Assembly (NCBI GenBank): GCA_017303935.1
Contig: JAFLBD010000003.1
Location: forward strand, 310,001 to 374,000
Length of the DNA stretch: 64,000 nt
From: Armatimonadota bacterium
Lineage (GTDB): Bacteria; Armatimonadota; Fimbriimonadia; Fimbriimonadales; Fimbriimonadaceae
Reading direction: 5' to 3'
Both the position numbers and the translations under genes were made by a program. The notes below the pieces were generated by a model, which saw only the letters and a list, made by a program, of their open reading frames with translations, was not told the origin of the DNA and did not search any database. This document shows, piece by piece, positions 10,236-19,511 of this stretch (its first letter is position 1; the number at the start of each line of letters is the position of its first letter).

Positions 10236-10685
10236 CTATTCAGTGTCTTCACAGCCTTCCATAATCGTTCCTTCGTAGCGCTTGTCCCAGTCTGGCAGTT
10301 TCCCTTTCGGCACGTGCGAGAACAACATCACGTTTGCAGAATAAATGCGAAGCGCAGTGAAGTAGACCGCTGCTGCTATGCGCCGGTGCACATCAGGAAT
10401 TAGGTTCAACGGTGGCTTGATTGGGACCTCCTCGACTATTCGCCCAAGATATTCAGGGTCATTTGTTGGAAAGAACGGGTCGTCACGCATCAGGTACCCG
10501 AGCAATTTCGTTGAGTGCTTGACCAAATGTACGACCGTGGTCAGCGAGACTTCAGTGATTACATCTCGGACATCATCTTCATCGAGCGGAGTGCCGTCGT
10601 AAAGAAGACCGAGCAACTCCATCTTCACGTCGAGCGCCGTAGCTTCTCTCACCCACTTCATGATATCCACAATCGGGTCGCTCAA
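10236..10685 (-). CDS. Unknown mobile-element protein, possible paralogue of the 10873-11292 protein
   Basis: 149 aa, starting with TTG and AGGA about 8 nt upstream; an internal ATG (MKWVREA) is an alternative. It is mostly helical with no recognisable catalytic motif. The N-terminal D-I-x-x-W-V-x-E...D-V-K-M-x-x-x-G-L pattern recurs in the protein at 10873-11292, suggesting a diverged duplication. The two genes share strand and are separated by 187 nt with no visible gene. Function unknown. Confidence 0.6.
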   Translation of the reverse strand: MSDPIVDIMKWVREATALDVKMELLGLLYDGTPLDEDDVRDVITEVSLTTVVHLVKHSTKLLGYLMRDDPFFPTNDPEYLGRIVEEVPIKPPLNLIPDVHRRIAAAVYFTALRIYSANVMLFSHVPKGKLPDWDKRYEGTIMEGCEDTE

Positions 10686-10872
10686 CAGGCAATCCTACGA
10701 ATTAGCCGGGCCGAATGTGACCGAGATTTGGCAAGCCGACGGTGGAGTTTGGCAAGAACAACACAATTGTGTGTTTTGGAGCGAGATTCATTGCCCCGGC
10801 GATTGGTCATTTTCGTTTTCACACCGCTGTAGCTCAGCTTGCTCGAAATTTGAGGAATTCCGGGAAGCGTCA

Positions 10873-11292
10873 TTAGTCTATGTACCGAGCTCGAAATGCG
10901 GATTTCTCTGTGGCAAGCGTTCGCATGACTCCCATTTCGGCTATAACGGCGTCGAAGGCACGCAGTGTGAGGTTAATGATGCGGGTCGAATTCAGGGCTT
11001 CTCCCTTGCGATACGCACTGACTAAGATTGCCAGCACGAATGCTTGATGGTGAAAAGGGTGGTCTCGTTGGATGGTCGCATCTGCCTCCGGCTTGCGGTA
11101 GAGCGGAAGGAGTAGGTTTTGTCCGCTCAAACCGTCACGGACGCAGTTGCAGACGACATTCCAAATGAGTGCGGTGACCTTCGATTCGGTGGGAACCTCG
11201 TTCTCAAGGTGCAGCCCAGCAATCGACATCTTGATGTCAATCACGCAACCCTCGATGAGCCAAGTCCACAAGTCGTCAGCTTTATTGAGCAT
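10873..11292 (-). CDS. Unknown mobile-element protein, possible paralogue of the 10236-10685 protein
   Basis: 139 aa with an ATG start and GAGGTG seven nt upstream. The N-terminus DLWTWLIEGCVIDIKMSIAGL parallels the neighbouring gene's pattern. The rest is helical and carries HPFHHQAFVLAILVSAYRKGEAL. No known domain was recognised. It probably belongs to the leading region next to the ArdC-like gene. Confidence 0.6.
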   Translation of the reverse strand: MLNKADDLWTWLIEGCVIDIKMSIAGLHLENEVPTESKVTALIWNVVCNCVRDGLSGQNLLLPLYRKPEADATIQRDHPFHHQAFVLAILVSAYRKGEALNSTRIINLTLRAFDAVIAEMGVMRTLATEKSAFRARYID

Positions 11293-11388
11293 TTTCGCAC
11301 CTCAAGTTCTTCACCGAATAGCTGTCGTTCCAACCCGCAAGTTTTCGCACGAACTCTTAAGATAGGAGAAACTCCTTGCTGGCTCTGG

Positions 11389-11865
11389 CTATAGCGTCAG
11401 CGCAACCAGTTCTGTCAAGATTGACCGGGCAACCCCAAATCGCTCTAGGTGCGAGCTCAAATCAGCAAGTTCGTCTTGCTCGACGGAGCGACGATATGCT
11501 TGGTCCGAGTCAGATTCAATGCCGTAGAGTCCAGCGCTAGTCAACCGTTCGGTACGAAAACACCCGTCGCCTGTTTCATATCGAACTTCCGCTTCAGCTC
11601 TACACGACTCAAACCACCAGTTGTGCGCTCGAAAATCTTGGAGGCGCTCAGAGTCCTCACGAGCGTAGTGCTCGCAGGCATTCCAAATCGACCCGAATTG
11701 CTCTGCAACCCTTGCCTTGTCTGCATTCGAAACGTGTGACCAAGCACTTCCATCGACCCCAAAGTGGTCTTCAGCAGAGCGTTCCAGATAATCGGGTTCC
11801 CCATGTGGGTCGTGCTCCCAAACGAGTCGAACCGAGTGAACAAATGGTCGTGAGATGTCAGACAT
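11389..11865 (-). CDS. Unknown protein rich in acidic and aromatic residues
   Basis: 158 aa, ATG start (MSDISRPFVHSVRLVWEHDPHGEPDYLER). It has many Trp, Glu and Asp residues and no membrane segment or known motif. It is divergent from the restriction island. The acidity is compatible with a small element-encoded inhibitor or DNA mimic, but that is speculation. Confidence 0.6.
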   Translation of the reverse strand: MSDISRPFVHSVRLVWEHDPHGEPDYLERSAEDHFGVDGSAWSHVSNADKARVAEQFGSIWNACEHYAREDSERLQDFRAHNWWFESCRAEAEVRYETGDGCFRTERLTSAGLYGIESDSDQAYRRSVEQDELADLSSHLERFGVARSILTELVALTL

Positions 11866-11925
11866 AACTCTCTACCCATCAGCATTCTGGTGTTGAGGAA
11901 AGTCTGTCAATTCTCGGGGTATCGT

Positions 11926-11943
11926 ATCATAGAAAAGTATGAT
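11926..11943. promoter_or_regulatory. Inverted repeat upstream of the antitoxin-hsdM operon (possible operator)
   Basis: ATCATA-gaaaag-TATGAT lies 15 nt before the antitoxin ATG. Phd/YefM antitoxins usually bind palindromes over their own promoter, and this is the only palindrome in the leader. No confident -35/-10 pair could be placed. Confidence 0.45.
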
Positions 11944-11958
11944 TCGAGAGGTATCACG

Positions 11959-12156
11959 ATGCTGGATTTAAGGCAGGTCTATTCACTCACCGATTTTCTT
12001 CGCAACCACAAGGAGCACATCGCTCGTCTCGTGGAATCGAAGGCTCCGGTCGTTTTGACTGTGAAGGGCAAGGCATCGCTGGTGCTCCAGGACGCCGAGG
12101 GGTATCAAGAGCTTCTGGAGAGACTCGAACGAGCTGAAGGGAGGAAAAGAGGATGA
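11959..12156 (+). CDS. Phd/YefM-family antitoxin-like protein
   Basis: 66 aa when started at the ATG with GAGAGG seven nt upstream; a longer frame from 11890 lacks support. It has the Phd/YefM layout: an N-terminal DNA-binding part (LRQVYSLTDFLRNHKEHIARLVESKAPVVLTVKGKASLVLQ) and a short acidic/leucine helix (YQELLERLERAE). Such proteins repress their own operon and neutralise a RelE/Doc/PIN toxin. Here the next gene is hsdM, joined by an ATGA overlap, and no classical partner toxin is adjacent. It may act as the transcriptional controller of the restriction operon. Confidence 0.85.
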   Translation: MLDLRQVYSLTDFLRNHKEHIARLVESKAPVVLTVKGKASLVLQDAEGYQELLERLERAEGRKRG

Positions 12157-14492
12157 ACGCACAAACGCTAGGCTGGATTACGAACTTCATTTGGGGCATC
12201 GCCGACGATGTCCTGCGGGACGTTTATGTGCGGGGCAAATATCGGGACGTTATCTTGCCGATGGTCGTCATCCGTCGCCTTGATGCCGTTCTGGAGCCGA
12301 CCAAGCAAGCCGTCCTTGACATGAAGACGACTTTAGACCAAGCGAACATCGCCGACCAATATGCAGCTCTTCGCAGTAAATCTGGACAAGCGTTCTATAA
12401 CGCTTCACCCTTCACCCTACGGGACCTTCAGTCCCGGGCAAAGACTCAGCAGCTTAAGGCAGACTTCGAAGCCTATCTCGACGGTTTTTCACCGAACGTC
12501 CAAGAAATCCTCGAAAAATTCAAGTTCAGAAACCAGATTCCTACGATGGTTGATGCGGACATCCTTGGCAGTCTGATTGAGAAGTTTCTCGACCGCTCCA
12601 TCAATCTCTCTCCGAACCCAGTGATGAATGTCGATGGAACAGAGCGAATCCCTGCTCTCGACAATCATGCGATGGGCACGATGTTCGAAGAGCTCATTCG
12701 CAAGTTCAACGAAGATAACAACGAAGAGGCGGGAGAGCATTTTACGCCCCGTGATGTGGTCAAGCTTATGGCAGACCTAATATTCTGGCCGGTCGCCAAT
12801 CAAATTGAGTCGAGCACATATCTGGTTTATGATGCAGCCTGCGGGACAGGGGGCATGCTCACCGTAGCTGAGGAACGTTTGCGTGAGATTGGGAGTGCCC
12901 AAGGCAAAGATGTTTCGATTCATCTCTACGGTCAAGAGGTCAACCCGGAAACCTATGCCATCACAAAAGCTGACCTTCTTCTCAAAGGCGAAGGCGACGA
13001 GGCAGAGAATTTCCGATTAGGCTCAACACTTTCCCAGGATGGATTCCCAACCCGAGAGTTCGACTTTATGCTCTCCAACCCACCGTATGGCAAGAGCTGG
13101 AAAACCGACTTAGAGCGGATGGGAGGCAAAGGTGACCTGTCGGACTCTCGATTCATCATCGACCACGCTGGTGACCCAGAGTTCAGTCTAATCACCCGTT
13201 CGAGTGATGGGCAGCTTATGTTCCTGGTCAACAAGCTCGCCAAGATGAAGCACAACACTCCGCTTGGGAGCCGAATCGTCGAAGTTCATAACGGAAGTGC
13301 GCTCTTCACCGGAGACGCTGGCCAAGGAGAATCCAACATCCGCCGCTGGATTCTGGAAAACGACTGGCTGGAGGCAATCATCGCCCTTCCGCTCAACATG
13401 TTCTACAACACGGGCATCGCCACGTACATCTGGGTGCTGACCAACCGAAAGCCCGAGCATCGCCAAGGCAAGGTTCAGCTCATCGACGCCACCCAGTGGT
13501 TCAAATCGCTTCGCAAGAACCTCGGCAAGAAGAACTGCGAGCTGGCACCAGAGGACATCCAAAAGGTTATGGACTCCTTCCTCGCTTTTGAGGAAAATGA
13601 GCAGTCCAAGCTGTTCCCCAACGAAGCGTTCGGATACTGGAAGGTCGTGGTCGAGCGCCCGCTTCGGTTGCACAGCCAATTCACCCGCAAAGCAATCGAG
13701 TCTCTGCGATTTGCGACCGGTGACGAGACGCTTCGGCGTGAACTGTACTCTGAGTTTGGACAGCGGCTTTCCTCTGAGTTCGCCAGCATTAGGGCTTCCC
13801 TTGAGCTTCGGCTAAAGGGTGATGAGCCCGAAGGCGATAGTGATGGCGAAGAAGAAGAGGAGGCACCGAAAAAGAAGCAAGCGGTCTCTGAAAAGCGCCG
13901 AAAGAAGATTCTCGACGCCGAAACTTGGAAGCGTGACCAGCGGTTACACGAAACGGCGAAGCAATTGTCGGAAGCCATCGGGGAGACCTTATTCGAAGAC
14001 CACAACGACTTTCGGCTCCGTGTTGATAAGACACTCAAGACCCTCGGAATCAAGCTTAGCCAGACTGAGAAGAAAATCATCCTCAAGGCAGTGAGTTGGC
14101 GGGAAGAAACGGCTGCAAGAGTCATCTCAAAGATTCACAAACCCGGCACTGTGGAAGCTGACCCAGTGCACGGACTATTTGAGCATGTCATCGACGGTAA
14201 AACCTGTGTGGTTGAATTCGAACCTGACACCGACCTTCGGGACACCGAAAACGTGCCCTTGCTTGAAGAAGGTGGCATCGAAGCGTTCATCAATCGAGAG
14301 GTGTTGCCGCACGTGCCAGATGCCTGGGTGGACGATTCCAAGACCCAGATTGGTTACGAAATCAGCTTCACTCGGTACTTCTATAAGCCCAAGCCCATGC
14401 GGACGCTGGATGAGATTCGGCGGGACATCGAAGCGCTGGAGCAGGAAACCGAAGGCCTGCTCGATGAGGTTCTAGTGGAGGTGGAAACTTGA
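12153..14492 (+). CDS. hsdM: Type I restriction-modification methyltransferase subunit (HsdM, extended form)
   Basis: 779 aa, longer than the usual ~500. An HsdM N-terminal helical domain (about 1-170) precedes an N6-adenine methylase domain with the AdoMet motif DAACGTGG (about 226-233) and the catalytic NPPY (309-312). After about 560 come a charged linker (EEEEEAPKKKQ) and a C-terminal extension ending in a coiled coil (IRRDIEALEQETEGLLDEVLVE), also seen in long HsdM variants. It methylates adenine in the site chosen by HsdS. It starts by ATGA overlap with the antitoxin gene and ends by TTGA overlap with the peptidase gene, so translation is coupled. Confidence 0.95.
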   Translation: MNAQTLGWITNFIWGIADDVLRDVYVRGKYRDVILPMVVIRRLDAVLEPTKQAVLDMKTTLDQANIADQYAALRSKSGQAFYNASPFTLRDLQSRAKTQQLKADFEAYLDGFSPNVQEILEKFKFRNQIPTMVDADILGSLIEKFLDRSINLSPNPVMNVDGTERIPALDNHAMGTMFEELIRKFNEDNNEEAGEHFTPRDVVKLMADLIFWPVANQIESSTYLVYDAACGTGGMLTVAEERLREIGSAQGKDVSIHLYGQEVNPETYAITKADLLLKGEGDEAENFRLGSTLSQDGFPTREFDFMLSNPPYGKSWKTDLERMGGKGDLSDSRFIIDHAGDPEFSLITRSSDGQLMFLVNKLAKMKHNTPLGSRIVEVHNGSALFTGDAGQGESNIRRWILENDWLEAIIALPLNMFYNTGIATYIWVLTNRKPEHRQGKVQLIDATQWFKSLRKNLGKKNCELAPEDIQKVMDSFLAFEENEQSKLFPNEAFGYWKVVVERPLRLHSQFTRKAIESLRFATGDETLRRELYSEFGQRLSSEFASIRASLELRLKGDEPEGDSDGEEEEEAPKKKQAVSEKRRKKILDAETWKRDQRLHETAKQLSEAIGETLFEDHNDFRLRVDKTLKTLGIKLSQTEKKIILKAVSWREETAARVISKIHKPGTVEADPVHGLFEHVIDGKTCVVEFEPDTDLRDTENVPLLEEGGIEAFINREVLPHVPDAWVDDSKTQIGYEISFTRYFYKPKPMRTLDEIRRDIEALEQETEGLLDEVLVEVET

Positions 14493-15721
14493 GTAGCGTG
14501 CTCGCCCCGATAACCAAAGAAGTCTTGGTTTGGGCTCGAAAAACATCTTTGCGGAGTGAGGACGAGTTAGCTCACGTTGCAGACGTTTCAGTTGACAAAT
14601 ACAGGGAATGGGAATCTGGCGTCTCATTCCCCACGTTGCGGCAAATAGAACGAATTGCAAATAAAGTCAAACGACCATGCATTGTCTTTTTCATGCCGGA
14701 ACCGCCAGATGAACCTAAGGCGCTCACTGACTACCGAACCGTTGGCAACATAGTCAATGGACAGTTTTCTGCTGAGTTGGTTCTTGAAATCCGTCGAGCC
14801 CGCTATCTTCAAAACAGGCTTGTAGAGGATTGGGAGGATGTCTTTCCAGATTGGAAGTCGAATCTGCCCGCATACCAGCTGACTGATGACCCAGTCCTAA
14901 GAGCAGCGGAAATGCGAACTGCCCTTGGCGTTACGCTAGCCCACCAGAAAAAGTTCAAGCTCGAAAATCGTGGTCTCAGAGAGTGGCGTCATGCCCTCTT
15001 CCTCAAAGGTGCCTTGACATTTGGCTTTAGGGTGGAACGAGACCAGGCATTAGGCTTCGCCATTTGGCACGCCCAGTTTCCATTAGTTGGATTCAATCTT
15101 GAAGGCTACAAAGCTCAGCAAGTCTTTACACTCTTCCATGAGTTGGCACACCTATGTCTTCGCCAATCGGTCGTTTCAGACTTAGGGGCAGATAGAATCC
15201 AAAGCGGTCGGGATAGTATCAAAAGAACCGAAACGTTCTGCAACCGATTCGCTTCGGCGTTACTACTCCCACCTGGAGCCGTAGAAGTACAGGATGCCGT
15301 TAATGACATCTCCAAGGACGGAGCCACCGATGCGTCACTTGTCGATAAATACGCCAAAAAGTTTCGGGTAAGCAAGTATGTGTTGCTTCATCGACTCATT
15401 GAATCCGGGAAAGTGCCCAAGAATAGGACCTCTGCGGTGTTCACGGCTTGGCGAAAACTCGACGAGGAGGATGCCGAGCAGAAAAGCGCAAAGCAACGTG
15501 CCAAGCCTGAGAAGGATAAGCAACTAGGCAAAGAACGTAGAGGTGCATCGCCTGTCGCCGAGTCTCTAACCGCAAGGGGCGAAACATTGACAAGGCGTGT
15601 TCTCCAGGCGATGTCTTCGGGCTCACTCGATTCGACCGATGCGCAAGACTTGCTAGGGCTCAAAGATTACCAGTTTGAAGCCCTGGAACTAGAACTCGGT
15701 CGGCGCAAGGTGGTGGAGTGA
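14489..15721 (+). CDS. XRE-type HTH protein with ImmA/IrrE zinc peptidase domain
   Basis: 410 aa, TTG start overlapping the hsdM stop. An N-terminal HTH (SEDELAHVADVSVDKYREWESG...PTLRQIERIANKVKRP) is followed by an ImmA/IrrE (DUF955) domain with LFHELAH (H217, E218, H221) and downstream CNRFASALLLP. Family members cleave repressors (ImmA, IrrE) or act as antitoxin-like partners. The next gene, a PIN-like DUF4411 protein, overlaps by TGATG, and the two look like a toxin-antitoxin-type or sensor pair nested inside the restriction operon. The C-terminal ~90 residues are charged, then form a small helical domain. Confidence 0.9.
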   Translation: MSSVLAPITKEVLVWARKTSLRSEDELAHVADVSVDKYREWESGVSFPTLRQIERIANKVKRPCIVFFMPEPPDEPKALTDYRTVGNIVNGQFSAELVLEIRRARYLQNRLVEDWEDVFPDWKSNLPAYQLTDDPVLRAAEMRTALGVTLAHQKKFKLENRGLREWRHALFLKGALTFGFRVERDQALGFAIWHAQFPLVGFNLEGYKAQQVFTLFHELAHLCLRQSVVSDLGADRIQSGRDSIKRTETFCNRFASALLLPPGAVEVQDAVNDISKDGATDASLVDKYAKKFRVSKYVLLHRLIESGKVPKNRTSAVFTAWRKLDEEDAEQKSAKQRAKPEKDKQLGKERRGASPVAESLTARGETLTRRVLQAMSSGSLDSTDAQDLLGLKDYQFEALELELGRRKVVE

Positions 15722-16245
15722 TGGAAACCATCTTCTTCTGGGATGCCAACGTCATAATCACGTTGAACGAAAACTTTCCGGCGACTGTTATCCCGAAGAT
15801 TCACGAACTTGCTGAAAGTTTGCTGAATCAAGGTCGCTTAAAAGTCTGCGAGCATGTCTTTCGTGAAATGAAAGGGGGTGCGGCGAAGGATTGGATTGAC
15901 AATCACAAGGAAAAGTGCTTTGAACCAGTCACAGCGGAGACGATGAATGTCATTCGGGAGGTCGCCGCTATCCCCAACTTCGTTGACGCAACAAAGACAG
16001 AGTCAGTAGATGCTGACCACTTTTTGGTTGCAACGGCTCTTGCGCACCAGAAAAGTATGGGTCAAAACTTGTTCTTACCGGTTGCGATGGTGGTCACGAT
16101 GGAGAAGCGCAAGAAGCCGGAGAAGCAAAGGCTGAAGGTTCCCGACGCCTGCGACAAGTTGGGCGTTAAATGCGTTGACCTCTACGGATGGCTCAGTGAG
16201 TGCGGCTACAAGCTGGACATCGTTCCTAAGGAGATTAACCCTTGA
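15721..16245 (+). CDS. DUF4411 PIN-like nuclease protein
   Basis: 174 aa. The N-terminus FFWDANVIITLNENFP has the PIN-type first aspartate. E-rich helices and VDADHFLVATALAHQ supply the later acidic residues of a PIN-like active site. DUF4411 proteins are predicted RNases. The ATG overlaps the upstream stop as TGATG; a GTG one codon earlier is also possible. Paired with the XRE-ImmA gene, it is the best candidate toxin of the operon. Actual RNase activity is inferred. Confidence 0.85.
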   Translation: METIFFWDANVIITLNENFPATVIPKIHELAESLLNQGRLKVCEHVFREMKGGAAKDWIDNHKEKCFEPVTAETMNVIREVAAIPNFVDATKTESVDADHFLVATALAHQKSMGQNLFLPVAMVVTMEKRKKPEKQRLKVPDACDKLGVKCVDLYGWLSECGYKLDIVPKEINP

Positions 16246-16265
16246 AGTTAGGGGGGAGCGAAGCA

Positions 16266-19200
16266 ATGCGGATTAACTATCCGGCCCTCAGCGATGAGAA
16301 CCTCAAGCGATATGGTACAGATGTCGGCGAATGGGCTCCCGAGTTGCTCGCCAACCTCTATCACGAGCGAACACATTTCGTTTTTGAGCTGCTCCAGAAC
16401 GCCGAAGACGCACTTCAGAGGAGAGCCGAAGCGGGTTCACGTTCGGTTCGATTCGAGCTTTGCAGAGGCGGGCTAAGGGTCTCTCACAAAGGCAAGCCAT
16501 TCGACGAAGCTGATGTCCGTGGAATATGCGGCATCAACAAGAGCACCAAAAAAGATGAGTTGACCGCCATAGGGCGATTCGGCATAGGTTTCAAGTCGGT
16601 TTATGCTGTCACTGACCGGCCCGAAATCCGTTCTGCAGGGCGGAACTTCGGAATCAAGGACTTTGTCCACCCCTTCGAGTTGCCGCCATGCGAAGAACAC
16701 GAAGGTGAGACAAGATTCTGGTTGCCCTTCCGTACAGATGACAGTTCAGTCTTCACGGAAATTGGCGAAGGGCTCCAGAAGCTGGATGCCAAAACCTTGC
16801 TCTTCCTCCGCCATGTCGAAGAGGTGGATTGGCGCATCGAAGGTGGCGCAAGCGGCACCTACTGTCGAGAGTCCGTCGAGTTGCAAGACGGATTGAGACG
16901 GGTTACTCTCATCGGCACGACGAGCTTAGGCGAAGAACTTTCTGAAGAGCAATGGTACGTGTTCTCTCGACCGGTCGAGTCAGATGGCACCGAGGTTGGA
17001 GCCGTCGAGATTGCCTACTCGGTGGATTTGACCGCTTCAACTAGCGATTTGAAATTGAGGACTGTTTCAGACTCAAGGTTGGCTGCTTTCTTCCCGACCA
17101 GCGTCCAAACTAATCTGGGGGTGGTCTTGCAAGCTCCGTTTCGAACCACTCCGGCTCGGGACAACGTGCCGCCAAAGGACCCCTGGAACCAGCGTCTTGT
17201 ACAAGAAACTGCATCCCTGCTAGTCGAATCGCTCGGTGTCCTTAGGGACCTGAACTTACTCTCGGTTGATGTCCTTTGCGGCATGCCGATTGATGAGGAC
17301 GACTTCCAAGAAGGCTCGATGTTCCGACCGCTCTATGATGCGCTAGCCAGCGCTCTCCAAGCTCAAGCACTGCTCCCAAAGAATGGTGGAGGTTGGATGC
17401 CGAGCTCACAAGCCGCCCTGGCTCGTGGACAAGAACTATGCGAACTCCTAGACTCAGGACAGTTGACATCCCTTTTTGAATCGAAGGAGGATTTGGACTG
17501 GCTTAGCGACAGCATTACTATGGACCGAACTCCAGTGCTCCGAAGCTACTTGATGCAGGAACACAAAATCCGGGAAATCCAGCCTCAGATGTTCGTATCA
17601 AGAGTCTCAAAGGAGTTCCTGGAGGACCAATCCGATGAGTGGATTTGCAAGCTCTACGAGTTCCTATCCGGGCAATCCCATCTTTGGAAAACACCTGGGA
17701 ATCTGAACAAGCCCTGGGTTCGCTTGGCTGACGGCAAACATGTCGTTGCCTTCACCGGTGAACAGCCCAACGCCTACCTTCCTTCAAAGTCCAGTTCAGG
17801 ATTCCAAACAGTGAGTCCCGCTGTCTGTTCCTCCGAAGATGCACTGAGCTTTCTCAGCGGCACCCTTAAGCTCAGCGAACCTGACCCCGTCGATGATGTC
17901 ATCAAGAACATCCTGCCCCTTTACGAAGAGGGAGCTGAACACGATAATCTCGGTCTCTATCGAGAGCATCTCGAAGCAATAATCGCAGCCTATAGCAATC
18001 AGAACACCCGAGAGCGGTTCACTTCGGCACTCAAATCAAAGCACTGGGTCGCATCCATTGACAACGATGGCAGCAAGAACTGGCTGACACCGTTTCAGTG
18101 CTATCTGCCCACAGACCGTCTTCGCCAGCTCTTCGAAGGTGTGCCTGACATTGACTTCGTGGATGACTCGATTCCGGGTTTACAGGGCGAAGCAATCCGA
18201 AACATTCTTCGTGCGTGTGGTTCAGAGCGATATTTGGACACCGTCCCCCCGGCTCAGAAGCTCTCGTCCGATGAATGCTACAAGCTTAGACAGAAGTATG
18301 GTGACACCGGATGTTCAGGAGGGGAAAGCCAGGATGACCGCACTCTGCACGGGCTGGATGGAATCCTCAAGCGCATTGCCGAGCTTCCACATGATGAAGC
18401 CGCAGAGCGCAGCCAATTGCTCTGGGATGCCCTAGCTGACGTGGTTCAGGACAAGCGCCAGGGCGTGGTGAAGGCAACCTACACCTGGACTTATTACAGC
18501 CAACGGAGTATCGAATTTGACGCTGCATTTATCCGCACGCTGAAGAGCACTCCGTGGATTCCTTCAAAGGACGGCACACTTTCAACTCCTGATGAAGTGG
18601 TGTTCGAGCATCTAGACCCGACTTGGACTCCGAATCCTGTCCTTCAAACTGCCCTGAACTTCCGACCATCGGAGCTTGAACAGTTTGCCAAGGCAGCTGG
18701 ATTCGACCTGGGCATCCTCAACATTCTCAAGAAAAGCGGCATCACAAGTGAATCCGACTTGAAGCAAAGGCTTGGTCTCACCAATGAGGATGAGTCATCT
18801 CATGATGATGATGATGAACATGAAGATGGCGAACATGACGATGAACAGCATCACGAAGAAAACACCCAAGGCAGCGATGATGATGGTGAAGTCGGTGATG
18901 GTGCGGGAAGCAATGGCAAAGAAGGAGAAGGAGCGGGAGTAGGTTCTGAAAGCGGCAGTGGGCGCAGCAGTTCGGGTGGCTCCGGTTCCGCAAGTGGAGG
19001 CAGTTCGTCCAACTCCTCCTCGAACAAGAATGCCAATGCCGGACGGCGGGAATTCTTCTCGTATCTAAAGACCCATCCGGTCGAGGTTGAGGACGATGAG
19101 TTCTCCGACTTGGAGACGCATGCAGAGCGGATGCGGGTCGAAGCGGTCGCCATCGACCACATCCTGAGAATTGAACCAGACCTACAGCGGACTCCCGCTG

Positions 19201-19511
19201 GGAACAAAGGGTTTGACCTTTATGGTACTGGCGAGAGTGGGCTCCCCAATCGCTGGATTGAGGTCAAGGCAATGGTCGGAACCCTTGCCAGCCACCCCGT
19301 TGGAATGTCGAAGGCGCAGTTTGAGAAAGCGATGACAGGAAAATCCAGCTACTGGCTTTACATCGTTGAAAACGCCACGTCAGAGGAACCAAGAATTTTG
19401 AAAATACAAGACCCCGCCGGAAATGCACGCACGTTCACATTTGATGAAGGATGGAGAGAGATTGCGACGGTCAGCCAGGTCAACGTTGAGACAGGTGAGG
19501 TAAAGATTTGA
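16266..19511 (+). CDS. Sacsin-like GHKL ATPase with C-terminal DUF3883 domain
   Basis: 1081 aa. The N-terminal ~230 residues form a sacsin/HSP90-type ATPase: ELLQNAEDA (E41, N45, D48) and GRFGIGFKSVYAVTD (103-117). A long middle region of unknown fold follows. A linker at about 842-925 is first His/Asp/Glu-rich, then Gly/Ser-rich. The C-terminal DUF3883 domain has GFDLYG...WIEVKA, which resembles a PD-(D/E)xK core. The ATG at 16266 has a strong GGGGGGAG site; TTG at 16242 would give a TTGA overlap instead. It is probably an ATP-driven effector or chaperone with a possible nuclease end. Confidence 0.88.
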   Translation: MRINYPALSDENLKRYGTDVGEWAPELLANLYHERTHFVFELLQNAEDALQRRAEAGSRSVRFELCRGGLRVSHKGKPFDEADVRGICGINKSTKKDELTAIGRFGIGFKSVYAVTDRPEIRSAGRNFGIKDFVHPFELPPCEEHEGETRFWLPFRTDDSSVFTEIGEGLQKLDAKTLLFLRHVEEVDWRIEGGASGTYCRESVELQDGLRRVTLIGTTSLGEELSEEQWYVFSRPVESDGTEVGAVEIAYSVDLTASTSDLKLRTVSDSRLAAFFPTSVQTNLGVVLQAPFRTTPARDNVPPKDPWNQRLVQETASLLVESLGVLRDLNLLSVDVLCGMPIDEDDFQEGSMFRPLYDALASALQAQALLPKNGGGWMPSSQAALARGQELCELLDSGQLTSLFESKEDLDWLSDSITMDRTPVLRSYLMQEHKIREIQPQMFVSRVSKEFLEDQSDEWICKLYEFLSGQSHLWKTPGNLNKPWVRLADGKHVVAFTGEQPNAYLPSKSSSGFQTVSPAVCSSEDALSFLSGTLKLSEPDPVDDVIKNILPLYEEGAEHDNLGLYREHLEAIIAAYSNQNTRERFTSALKSKHWVASIDNDGSKNWLTPFQCYLPTDRLRQLFEGVPDIDFVDDSIPGLQGEAIRNILRACGSERYLDTVPPAQKLSSDECYKLRQKYGDTGCSGGESQDDRTLHGLDGILKRIAELPHDEAAERSQLLWDALADVVQDKRQGVVKATYTWTYYSQRSIEFDAAFIRTLKSTPWIPSKDGTLSTPDEVVFEHLDPTWTPNPVLQTALNFRPSELEQFAKAAGFDLGILNILKKSGITSESDLKQRLGLTNEDESSHDDDDEHEDGEHDDEQHHEENTQGSDDDGEVGDGAGSNGKEGEGAGVGSESGSGRSSSGGSGSASGGSSSNSSSNKNANAGRREFFSYLKTHPVEVEDDEFSDLETHAERMRVEAVAIDHILRIEPDLQRTPAGNKGFDLYGTGESGLPNRWIEVKAMVGTLASHPVGMSKAQFEKAMTGKSSYWLYIVENATSEEPRILKIQDPAGNARTFTFDEGWREIATVSQVNVETGEVKI

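Noticed and set aside
11890-11958. Longer N-terminus for the Phd/YefM-like protein
   Set aside because: The added residues cover the putative operator and have no ribosome site, while the ATG at 11959 has a good one.
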